Assembly (NCBI GenBank): GCA_028673005.1
Contig: CM054114.1
Coordinates: forward strand, 19,033,137 to 19,097,136
DNA length: 64,000 nucleotides
Direction of reading: 5' to 3'
Source: Tanypteryx hageni
Taxonomy: Eukaryota; Arthropoda; Insecta; Odonata; Petaluridae
The notes under the pieces are model-generated. The model was not told the origin of the DNA. It saw only the letters and a list, made by a program, of their open reading frames with translations, and ran no database searches. The stretch's first letter is position 1. The number at the start of each line of letters is the position of its first letter. Positions 34,916-44,975 of this stretch are shown piece by piece. The translations under genes were made by a program, and so were the position numbers.

Positions 34916-35888
34916 ATGTTTCAGTAGGAGAGAGGAATGTTCTCCACCCAAATCCAAAAAATAGACTTTTCTAAAAAAGGAAAAGCTTTTCCATGCTCAA
35001 AAATTAGAATTGGAGCAGTAAATTGGTTTTGATTATTTCCGATTAAAGAAAACGACCTATTCTCACCAGGAAAAATTGAAAAAGAACTTGATCAGTTTCC
35101 ATTAAAATGGAAAGCAAAAAGTATTTTTTTCGATGGCGTCCAGATAAACAAATTTTCATCCGATTCGACGGAATAATTGAATAAGCATCGTTGGCGTAAA
35201 ACGTTCTGCCGGTGTTACCCTGCTCTTCTGGAATAATTGTATGAGCTAGATAGGTTATCGTGTTGTGTCGACGATAACCAATTCCCCTTTGATCACCAGG
35301 CACGGTTATGATACATATATCGGCTAATTCGTTCTAGTTCGTCGAACGATTTCCGGAAGTGGGTCGATCTCGGCAGTATTAGGGAATTCCGCGAGTGTCG
35401 TCTTGTGTTCGCAGCCGTTCAGAAACCGTCTCAAAACGTTTCTTACTTATTTCTTTAAGGGTCTGTCTTTGTTGCGACCCATTTATTCTCCATTTCATTA
35501 GCATTCTGTTTCGAAGTTCGAAAGCCACGGCGTTTGGGGAATAGGTAATCCAGATTCCTATCTCAAACGGTGTTAAGCGTCAAGCGGAGTTTGAACCTCG
35601 AGAGGAATCTCATTTGCGATCGGAGAGGTAGGAGGGAGCATTTGAATCGAGGTGAATCCGTTTAGAAGTCCCTTGCGTCCCGTTCTTCCTAAAGGTCGCA
35701 TTGTGCGAAACCGCGTGGCCCAGGTTTAATACCTTATGAGAAAAAATCATGTGCTCGTACAAGATGGGAGCTTTTTTCACGTGGTATGCCGAGGTAAAAA
35801 TGCGGCGCGAGCCCGATTCAGGACTGCGTGCGTTTGAGTTTTACAAGCATAGGGTAAATAAGGGTCACAGTTATTAAACCGTTAATAT
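34916..35888. other. Unique DNA, no gene seen
   Basis: About 35330-35850 is GC-richer single-copy sequence without credible frames. Confidence 0.4.
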
Positions 35889-36163
35889 CAGGCGTTCCCA
35901 ACCTGGTTCTCGCGAGCACCGCTCTGCTCTTTATCAGCCTGATTGCGCTCTTCTGAGATGCGTAAAATTGCGTTCCATAGCACCAGTAATTTAATTTGAT
36001 GTTTTTATTTCTAAACGTATTTCAGAACATTGTTAATAACGTTGAAATTGGTTTGATTTTATTTGTGACCATTCATTTTTTTTTACAAAATTATAGTAGT
36101 TCTAGCTTGATGATCTAGGGAACAAGTTGGTGCTGGCCGCATTGAAAAGGTTGGGCACCGCTG
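35889..36163. mobile_element. hAT-like miniature element 2
   Basis: The left end CAGGCGTTCCCAACC and the inward-read right end CAGCGGTGCCCAACC match at 12 of 15 bases. Flanks GTTAATAT (35881-35888) and GTTTATAT (36164-36171) match at 7 of 8, consistent with a hAT target duplication. The 275-bp body has no coding capacity. Confidence 0.7.
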
Positions 36164-39100
36164 GTTTATATAATCAAACCCGCGTTAGAAAAATGTCTGC
36201 CGTATTTGTAATTTACGGAAAAATTGCCCAAAAACGAAAGAACGATTCTTTATTTTTAACTCGCATATTTTACAATAGTAATCCCATCCGATTCAATTCA
36301 CTTTTTCTGTACATTCACGCGAAAGTGAAGAATAGCTTAGCATGAGTGCCTCTGGAGCTCTATCACGAGGAACATGAATTCAATGATGGCTATGAAGTGT
36401 CGGAAACACGCTTACTATAGATGCTTTTCCTATTTTTTTGTCATCTACGAGGCGCTTTTCATCCAGTCGGCTTTTACAGTTTTCTGACGTTATATTTACT
36501 CGTACGTTATCATTTGAATAAACTTTCGCTTCTAAATGTGCGAGAAAGAGTTTTGCTTACTTTGACGCGGCACACGCTCAATTGTAACTGGTGCATAGAA
36601 AATAGTATTTAAATTACAATTTCAACTTATTTCCATGTTACTTCGAAACGCTAATGTTAATTATCCTACCGTGGTGTGCCAGCGTCCTTGCTTTAAATTA
36701 ATTCTAGCTTCAAATATGACGTTTCCAAAAATAATATTTCAATTTTCTCAAGCCGAAGAAATTCTTGCACAAAGGGGAAATATTCCTCAGTGAGTTTTAT
36801 ACATTTTTGTAATTGAAAAATATATCTACATCGTCAGTAAGAAGGCAACGTTCAATATAACAGTTCATCTTAAAAAAATTTAAATAATCATAATTAAAAG
36901 GGTTTTATCGTAAACATGAGTACAACTATCGATGCTGTTATTTAAGAAAATTGCGCACGAAAAGGTAAAATTATATGACTTTTGATTGAAAATATCTTTT
37001 TAACACAAAATATATGTAAAGACGAATAATTAACCCGGACAAAATTGGTGTCAAATGTGCGATTAAAAAATGCTGTCGTGATAAGTCCTCATAATAATAT
37101 TAAATATTTTAATAATCTTATACATATATTTAAGAGAATTCTGTTCTTTCTGTGTGTTTGTACGGTTTGCACAGTTGCAGCACATTTTTCATTTGCATTG
37201 TAAAATCACTTACAATTGCGATATGAATACGGGACCTGCACCAAACGACGCCTAATAGAATGGATATTCATATTCCAGCCATCGATTGTCGAATATGCGT
37301 CGAATCATTCCACAAATTCGTCATTAACATGAAATTTTGCTAAATTTTAGACGAAAAAATGTCGTCAAGGGCGACGCCATTGTTGCTGATCTAGCAAAAT
37401 TACCTATATATCTAAAAGCAATGACATTAACTTTGATATTGTATATGAAATCAATTGTGAGAACTCTTCTTATATATTGTGAATGCATCTTAATCGAAAG
37501 GGAAGTAATGATGGCTTAATTTGATCGATAGGTTTGTTTACTGAATTGCCATTTCTAAGGCGTGGAAGAAATGCGAACGAACATAGGACCGCTAATATTT
37601 TAATTAGCTTTTTCTTTTGTTTACCTTGACGACGAAAGAACTTTATAAGTAGCTTTTTTAATTCACACATTTTTTGTAATCACTATAAATCCACCAGTCA
37701 TGCGTCAAATCTCTTGCGTAGTTATCTAAAGAAATTAATGATAATCATTGTCAATATAGTAATTTGCTTTAAACTGTCTAATAAAATTTGCAAACGAAAA
37801 ACTATTTTCATTGTGCACGTGAAGTATCTTCCTATTTAAAATGTTGAGTTGTTCATCATTACAATGCATTGGAGTCGTTTCTGACTTTAAGTTTTTACAG
37901 TACGTGTAATTTGTTTTAAATTTCCATGAAACTTTTCACACAAATTTTCAATCGGTTTTTGTCCTTCGTGATTTTGTTTCATTGCAAACTCTGTGTGAAA
38001 TGTCGAAAAATCGGAAAAAAATCGAATATGAACTTAAAATATGAGGGAGGAAAATGGAAGAGAGAAAAGGAGGAAGAATGGGAAGTGCCTTAAATTTAAT
38101 ACTTAATTCATGCATACTACTAGTACTAGTATTAATAATAATATTGTATTATTTCATTAATATATGTGTATGTGTGATAATTACTAATTTGCTATAAAAA
38201 AGAAAAGAAAGACAAATTTTTATCTGGCAAAAACTCCTGGTTTTAATAATCCTTCTTACAAAATCTTGAACAATATGAAATTTTGCATGTCGTGCACTTA
38301 GATTTTAAGCAAAGGAGTTAGTATAAGCGGAGCGCCCATGAATATATTGGAGCTTCTAATCCTTTTGGGTGGCAAATTCCATCCTGTGATCGCTCATTCC
38401 GTATTCCCAGGCACCATCCGTTCGTCTCCTCTTTGAGGCGGTCCCTTAATTATCCGACCGTGTCTACGCTTCAAAGAGCGACTATAACGCCACTCGGTCT
38501 CTCGGCAAAACCGCCATCCTAGAACAAATGGGAAAATATGGAGTTCCACGCAGATGAAAATAGTTGTCGCGGCATTAATTTCTCACAAAAATGCAGGTCC
38601 AGAGAAAAGGAGAGAAATATATATATATATGAAGGAGTAAGGTGGAAAAAGACATTCGACGCAGAATGCTGAAAAGGATGAATAAAACGCGCGATTATTT
38701 TATGGAAACGTCGCGGAAAAAACAACAGTAATGGTTTTGGTAAGAAAAAATAGAATTTAAAATCCGCGTTCGCGAAAAATTTCGTGGAAACGGGAGGGAA
38801 AGATAAGGAGAGGTGGGCACGTGTCGGTTTCCATGACAACGGGAAAATGGCGCAGAGAGAGGAGAGGTTTTCATTGACACCACAAGGGAAGAGGGCGGGT
38901 GTTTAGACGAAATAAAACCTTCGCGGCGAGTCGTATTGCCGGAAAATGACTTGGGGAGGGAGGGGGGGGGGGGGGGGGAATAGACGGAGCGCAGGCAAAG
39001 AACGAATGACGTAAATGCGAAGCGGGGAAAACGGCGCTTGCACGTAACGTTCGAAAAAGATCGCCCGGCCTTCAGGGAAATAGATGCACCTTTTAGCTGC

Positions 39101-39636
39101 CATTTTCTTCAGGGGAAACATTTTATATGGTATACATATCCCATTTGTATGGAATGAACTGCGGGAAAATTTTCAGTGGAGTTTCTCTCTTTTCGAAAAT
39201 TTCTATCTTCGTCCTCGGCATTTTTCTTCGAGTCCCTTTCAATTTGGAGAAAATCTTTCACCGAGGGAGTCTTTTGGTAGGATCCGGGGAGATCGTGTCT
39301 ACTCTAGGAGATTCTTGGACCTTTTCGTATGACAGAGCCAAAGGAGTTTTCTGCGGCGATTTGGAAACCGTGCGAATTCGATGGATTATAGGTTTGCGAG
39401 TAATGCGAATGAATACTCCTCGGAATTTTCGCAGCCCTTTCCTCCTCTTGAACTGCACGATTGCGTATCGGGAAAGGTGTTACATGTTTTTATCTGCGTC
39501 AACGTGATCCTTCGGTGCTTCACTAGAGAATTATGTGGGTCGTCTCATGGCTGAAAATAAAGTCCAGATGGAGCACCCGATTGTCAAAAATTTTTTAAAT
39601 TAAGAACGCGTCTTAAGTGTTTCCAATGTTCATAAC
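36164..39636. other. Unique DNA, GC-richer and purine-rich from about 38330
   Basis: 36164-38330 is AT-rich with no gene. From 38330 to 39520 the sequence is GC-richer, with purine-rich tracts and a run of 17 G at 38962-38978. Overlapping frames on both strands up to 126 codons lack domains. GTTTCCATGACAAC at 38827-38840 resembles an RFX X-box. The island could be regulatory or untranslated DNA, but nothing proves it. Confidence 0.4.
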
Positions 39637-39801
39637 CAGAGCTCGACAAATACGGTTGCCCGCTCGCCAGTGGCGAGTTGATATTACCAGCTGGCGACCA
39701 GATACGGCCAGTTAATGGCATTAAAAAAATCACGTTTTTTGGGGGTGGCGAATTCATTTTCCATCTGGCAAGTAGGACTTATCATAATTTGTCGATCCCT
39801 G
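39637..39801. mobile_element. hAT-like miniature element 3
   Basis: The left end CAGAGCTCGACAAAT and the inward-read right end CAGGGATCGACAAAT match at 13 of 15 bases. Flanks TTCATAAC (39629-39636) and GTCATAAC (39802-39809) match at 7 of 8. At 165 bp it is the shortest and clearest of the three hAT miniatures. Confidence 0.75.
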
Positions 39802-39824
39802 GTCATAACAAGGTTATTGAAAAA

Positions 39825-40419
39825 CATAAGTAAAAAAGCTGCTGAACCACACGGTAAATGTCTGAAATAGCGTCATAACCAGACTGAGTATTGAATTGGA
39901 AAAACGAAGTCTTAAGCTGATTTCGTTTGGGAGTTATTGTGTCGGAGCAACAGACAGACAGACAAACCTCCACAAGAAAACGCGCACAACGAGACAAATT
40001 ACTAAGTCGATTGGCGAAAAAACGAATTCTGTATCTGCTTTCGTTTGGGAGGAATTAGCCTGTCAGACGGACAAACCGAACGCATTGGCGGATTTGGTTA
40101 CATCGCTAAACATTTATGCGCATTTCGGTCATAAAGAAGCCGTCTTCAGAGGTGATTCGCCAAAAGTATATTTTTAATTTTTGAGATTTCTCAGAAAGGT
40201 GCTTAATTTTTTGTTAAGAAAAAATCCGCTTAGGTATGTGTTCGATTTGTCCGTCTGTCTGTCCTAAAGGAAATCAATTAGAGACTTCTTTTTTCGCCAA
40301 TCTATTCAGTATTCTGTCTCGTTGCGCACGTTTTCTGGGTTTGTCTGTCAGCCCGTCTCGCTATCTAATTGTTTTTTTAACGCCATTTACCGTGTTTCAG
40401 CAGATCTTTTCTTACTTGT
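39825..40419. mobile_element. Foldback element with repeated arms
   Basis: The outer ends CTGCTGAACCACACGGTAAATG (39838-39860) and, read inward, CTGCTGAAACACGGTAAATG (40384-40403) are inverted. Inside, GCGCACAACGAGACAAA and ATTGGCGAAAAAAC on the left mirror GCGCAACGAGACAGAA and ATTGGCGAAAAAAG on the right. The left arm carries two unit copies (TTTCGTTTGGGAG twice, each followed by GACAGAC/GACGGAC-type lines). The centre holds a minus-strand copy of the dispersed module. An open + frame across it is not a gene. Confidence 0.65.
40111..40161 (-). repeat. Dispersed module, copy 9 (-), inside foldback element
   Basis: The minus strand reads GGCGAATCACCTCTGAAGAC, then GGCTTC and GAAATGCGCATAAATG. 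It forms the loop region between the arms of the foldback element. Confidence 0.45.
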
Positions 40420-40800
40420 TAAAACTTAAGAGCATATTCTGGAATCCTATGGCGATTTTTTTTAATAAGTCACTTTATTGTAAGGTAAGCTGCACATTGG
40501 AGAATATTCTTACCCGTGCATTAATTAAATAGGATTTTAATATGAAAACTTATGTAAAAATCATCCATTATAGACGTCGTACTCTAACTTGAGCTCTTAG
40601 ATCCAAGAGATCATTAGTCTTGGGGAGTTATCAACAAGAGCTCTAGCAAATCGCTGAAAAACAACGTTGCCATATCGTGGACATCCTGTCCCTGCGTTTC
40701 TTATACCTCCTCTATTGTGTGAAATTTCGTAACGTCGTCTTCTACAATTGCAACTCAGAGACGGACCCAACTACTGTTCAATTCCATCATACATAGATAC
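40420..40800. other. AT-rich DNA, nothing seen
   Basis: No gene or repeat was identified between the foldback element and the SINE-like fragment. Confidence 0.4.
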
Positions 40801-40943
40801 GTAGTTTGCGCGTGTCTGGCTTCCAATGCTCTAGGGCCGCAGGTTCGATTCCAGCCAGAAGCACGCTCCTTTATACGCGTCCTTGTTGTCATAGCCTTGT
40901 TATCTCTCATTAAGACCTTGCAGTTACAATAAATAAAGTTATA
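40801..40943 (+). mobile_element. tRNA-derived SINE-like element
   Basis: It has a TGTCTGGCTTCCAATGCTC line and B-box GGTTCGATTCC at 40842-40852 with an arm that pairs (CAGGTTCGATTCCAG). A short body follows and then an AATAAATAAAG tail. It is a different family from SINE-A and SINE-B. There is no second copy in the window. Confidence 0.5.
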
Positions 40944-42103
40944 GGGTTAGACAAAATTGGGCTCTTCGTAACGCGGCCAATATTTCTCCGGGGACAGCTG
41001 TTTGTAGCATTTTCAGCAGTACGTGCTTGCAGAAATTTGAAAGTATTAACGCCTGGTGGACAACAATCAATCGGGAATACAGTTTATAGATATTTTTTTA
41101 TAACGACCGCGAAATTTATTGCAATTATCCGTTCGTAAACAAATTTGTGAGTCTTGATATTAATTGTTAATCTGCAAACATATCAGTATATAGAATCCGC
41201 AACGTTTCTTAAATTTTCACGGAGGGAAACTGCGGGTTCCGTACTAGTAATCGATGATAAATAAGTACGAAAGAAAAAAGAATGTCACAACGAAACAGAA
41301 ATAGGAAATTTTCATAATGAAAGAGCGCGTAGTGTAGGACAAGATGATTTAACTTTAGTGGAGCTCGGGTCGTGTGTTATAGGTACTTCATCTTGTAATA
41401 AAAGTGAGAATTAACAGCGTCGAGGCCGCATTATTCCATTGTGCATACAAATCATTGATTGGGGTTATTGTCTCAAAATTTTCTAGGTTAATTAGAGGGT
41501 AAAAAATGGGAGCAATCTTCAAGATTTGAAAACAGTACTCCCATTTCTTTCAGAGCGGATTAGAGAATGAATGGGATCATTAAAAACCCAAAAAACATAG
41601 ACATAAAAGTTTTGTTAGAGGGTCAATGTCGAAGAGATAAAGGGCTGCATTTGAGGAAATGGTGATTCTTTCGGCAGCGGATCATTAGCGTCGAACATTT
41701 GAATGAGAGAGAGAGAGAGAGGTAATGAGGACTAGCGGGAATTAATGAATCAATCAAGGGTGGTAGTGTTTCACAAAAATCTGTGACATCACATTCAAAA
41801 TTTTCCGTACAATTTTATTGAGATTTGGAAAATATCGTTAGAGTTGGCAAAGAGTTTTCTTATGACAACGGTATCAAGAAATAGAATGAGATTTCGAATA
41901 TCCCAGTTTCGCCATAATAGTTTTTCTTAAATTATTCTTTCGGGTTTTACCAGTGTTAATACTGAAAGTTCTTAACAAACGTCCTTTGCCAAGTAAATGG
42001 GTTAATTATGAATCTATTCCATTTAGAATCCACTTCGGAGACTTGTCACTAATGTATATTTATTTGTTTACCAAATGCGCAACTGGTTTATCAACATTTT
42101 TAT
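40944..42103. other. Unique DNA, no gene seen
   Basis: A GA microsatellite lies at about 41706-41722. Otherwise nothing definable. Confidence 0.45.
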
Positions 42104-42279
42104 GACTATTGGAGTTACAGGGATTATAAATTTTATTTTATCCACAAGACTATTGGAGTTACAGGGATTATAAATTTTATTTTATCCACAAGACTATTGG
42201 AGTTACAGGGATTATAAATTTTATTTTATCCACAAGACTATTGGAGTTACAGGGATTATAAATTTTATTTTATCCACAA
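42104..42279. repeat. Perfect 44-bp tandem repeat, four copies
   Basis: Units begin at 42104, 42148, 42192 and 42236, and all four are identical. Each contains GACTATTGGAGTTACAGGG, then TTATAAATTTTATTTTATCC. Perfect identity suggests very recent expansion or an assembly effect. Confidence 0.95.
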
Positions 42280-43512
42280 GACGAGTTTGATGCCTTCTTT
42301 ATGATCTGTTGCTATGACAGTTTTATTTCTGTTATTTTCTCCAAAATTACTTAATGATTTATTGGGCCACTGACGCATTGAAGTGTATTTCGGTTAAAAC
42401 CAACATGTACGGCAACTGGAACAACTAATGCTAACATATACGAATCCCTCCATTTACTGCAGCAGATGAAGGAGCTCGAGAAAAATTCTCTAAATTTTTA
42501 TTTATTAATCTAAATTTCACATTGAACTAAAAAATACATTTCTCGAAGAAACGTCGTTTCATGCTATGCGCCTTGAATCCATCTAATGATCTGCGCTCTG
42601 TACTATTTCCTTTAAGCTAGCCCGCTCTCTCTCTCTCTCCGTCTACAAAAGTAGGACTCATAGAAGAGTGCTGCAAAAGTGCACCTCGTCGATCCGAAAT
42701 TTCCGGCTGAATAAGTGGCATTCCCCCGCAGAGAGAAGAATTTCTTCAAAGCTAGGTCGCCGTGATAAGCGTCACAGATATCCAGAGCGGGCTTCGATCA
42801 TGGAACGCGTTACGGCCGCAAAGGCGCTACGGAGTCTTTCAATTAATTTGCGAGACAACTCTCCGACATTTTCAACAGTCCAGTGACTCGGATCTCTTCC
42901 TATTCCTCACACTCCCACCGCCCCCCCCCTCCCCCTCTCCCCCCTCTCCCCCCTCTCCACTCTCCTCCTCCTCCCGTTCCAATCGCCAGTGTGAATTTCT
43001 CGTGCATTGCGAGATTCCCGTCGGGCCAGCGATTTTCGAAATCGTTTCTTCTTTCAGTTTATTCGCACCGGCGCTAAGTATCCGTGAACTTAATGGGTCA
43101 CTCACAATTGATGATCCCATCCTTGATCGTAAAGGATTTTTGCGTCAACCGTATCGCGGTGTTAAATCGTTTGCAGATACATAAACAAGAACACGTATCG
43201 TCGTCATCGGTATCCTGCACGTAGACACGAGCATGATTATATGTTAAAACGGGTTCTCCAAATTTTCATGTTTTCCGTAACCTAATGTTTTTACGTAGCT
43301 TTCTTTCCTCTTCAGTCATCAGCTATCACCTGAAAACCTTTCCTCCTCCTACTATTTTTACTTCAAACTCCTTCGATCGCTATTTATATGTTTATTTGTA
43401 CGAACAAGGAGAATGTCTACTACGAAGTGGAAAATTTCTCTGTCCGTGTTCAGATAAATTAAAATGAAGTTTTACAAGTTTTAATAAGATTTCTCCATTT
43501 TCAGTGCATCTT
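42280..43512. other. Unique DNA with pyrimidine-rich tract
   Basis: A C/T tract with runs of C lies at 42908-42976, inside a GC-richer island (42600-43190) where frames on both strands overlap without domains. No gene is called. Confidence 0.4.
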
Positions 43513-43641
43513 TGATAGAATAAAAGTATATGAAGACCTTATGCAGATAGATATAAGCTGTAATTTTTCTCGTTTCAAAACTATTTCCCATTACAGCTTA
43601 TGTCTGTCTGCATAGGATCTTCATATAATTTTATTCTATCA
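43513..43641. repeat. Long hairpin, 52-bp arms and 25-bp loop
   Basis: The left arm 43513-43564 begins TGATAGAATAAAA and ends AAGCTGTAAT. The right arm 43590-43641 is its inverse, with 47 of 52 bases matching. In a + strand transcript three of the five differences become G-U pairs, leaving two real mismatches. It lies about 110 bp before a polyadenylation-like signal and a short tandem tail. Confidence 0.85.
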
Positions 43642-43724
43642 ATTTCTAACTTGGAAATCTCATCATTTGAGAGGGAGTTTTCTTCGATGTATCTCTTGGA
43701 GGCCTTAGGGTTAAATGTAAGAAT

Positions 43725-43783
43725 GGACCTTATGGTCTAAATTTCGCCCGAATAAAGACGATTATCTATCTATCTATCTATCC
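43725..43783 (+). other. Non-LTR-like 3' tail: small hairpin, AATAAA, (TATC)n
   Basis: GACC-TTAT-GGTC forms a small hairpin (43726-43737), followed by AATAAA (43751-43756) and about five TATC units (43763-43782). This order is typical of the 3' ends of some CR1/Jockey-like retrotransposons. No coding remnant is seen upstream, so the assignment is an inference. Confidence 0.4.
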
Positions 43784-44227
43784 GTTAGGGCAGGTTGATA
43801 CTAGCATGGCTAGTTCGGGTCTAGGACGATTCGCCGCGGCCGTTTTGCCGCCAGGTGTTATTTAAAAATTTATGCAAGGAAGCATAAAATTGCAATTTTC
43901 AATTATTTGGATGTAGGATAAGTACTTTAAAATCTTTCTAATGATTGGTAGGCTTAAATAAATATCTTATATTGGAAACCTGGTTTATAGGGTCCAAATT
44001 AATAAACAAGCGTATTACGAAGAAATAGATCTTGCGTTACAAGGGAAATATCTAATCATTGATATAAAAATAATTTTCAACTATGTACTTTGAATGAAGT
44101 TCAGAAACTTTTCCCTAATTTTCATAGTGTTAAAATAAATGTAAATTTTAATTAATTGCTTTGGACGAAAATACGTAGAATCCACTTCCGTTCAAAGCCG
44201 TCATTAATTAAAGAGTTTAATTTGCTA
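43784..44227. other. AT-rich DNA with a small SINE-A-like scrap
   Basis: TTGATACTAGCATGGCTAG at about 43796-43815 matches an internal block of SINE-A. The rest is unassigned. Confidence 0.4.
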
Positions 44228-44640
44228 TTATGGCAAACCCATCTGTCTTATCTGAAACAAATATGCTGCTATGGTTTTGAATATGTATATGTATAAACTA
44301 TAAATATTAAATATTGTTGAAAGTTATGCGAAAAGTTCAGCAAAATATGTGTAAAGAATTTTATTATTTTTTTATTTGCAGCCATGCTTTTTATATCTAT
44401 AAAAACCATCTTTATTTCGTTTTTATGTGTTGCACAACTTCTTCATACAAAACGTCTTTGGCATCGGTTTGGCCAGTCTCTAAATTAATATATAAAAACA
44501 GAAAAGAAAAATAATTTACAATAGTGGCATCCCTGCTGGCTCGATACGGTCCAAATATAATATTTATTCACGTATTTACTAGAAGATTATATATAATTTA
44601 GTTAAACTGGTTGTGCTAATCTATTCCGAATTCGTGAAAA
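44228..44640 (+). repeat. Second A/B higher-order repeat block (B-A-B)
   Basis: The same two unit types occur as at 24.3-25.2 kb: a B-like unit from about 44228, an A-like unit from about 44380 (GCAGCCATGCTTTTTATATC) and a B-like unit from about 44522 (GTGGCATCCCTGCTGGCTCG). GGCATCGGTTTGGCCAGT follows the A unit, as in the first block. The bounding inverted repeats are not seen here. Confidence 0.6.
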
Positions 44641-44907
44641 CAAATGTTTCAAGTTTTTTCTCGTTTCAAAAATATTTTTAGTACATCTTTATTTTATTGG
44701 TTCTACAATAATCTAATCGATTATCTGCGTAAATACCCCCAAAATTTTGCTATGCCAAACCTAATCATTATAAACATAGACTATTTTTAAAACTTTCAAA
44801 AATGAGTCTTAGGAATCGAAGTAGACGATGCGATTATTAATCGAAATAGAAGTATCGGATTCGAATCGATTGACTTGAACCGATTCACTTACCAAATTTG
44901 ATTATAC

Positions 44908-44975
44908 CAGGGGTTCTCAACCTGTGGTGCGCGAGCTACTGCAAAGTGGTACGCGAAATAAATAAAAACATGGAT
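44908..44975 (+). mobile_element. hAT-like left end only
   Basis: CAGGGGTTCTCAACCTGTGG starts at 44908 and continues with TGCGCGAG and a GGTACGCGAAATAAATAA-like line, a classic hAT terminus. No opposite end or target duplication was found downstream. The element is truncated or its right end has decayed. Confidence 0.5.

Noticed and set aside
39896..40532. Two + frames of 93 and 98 codons
   Set aside because: They run through the arms of the foldback element and translate inverted repeats.
40801..40870. Functional tRNA gene
   Set aside because: Only the T-arm folds; an AATAAATAAAG tail about 60 bp on points to a SINE.
42762..43184. 140-codon + frame with a proline run
   Set aside because: The proline run comes from a C/T tract, and a minus-strand frame with a glycine/glutamate run mirrors it.
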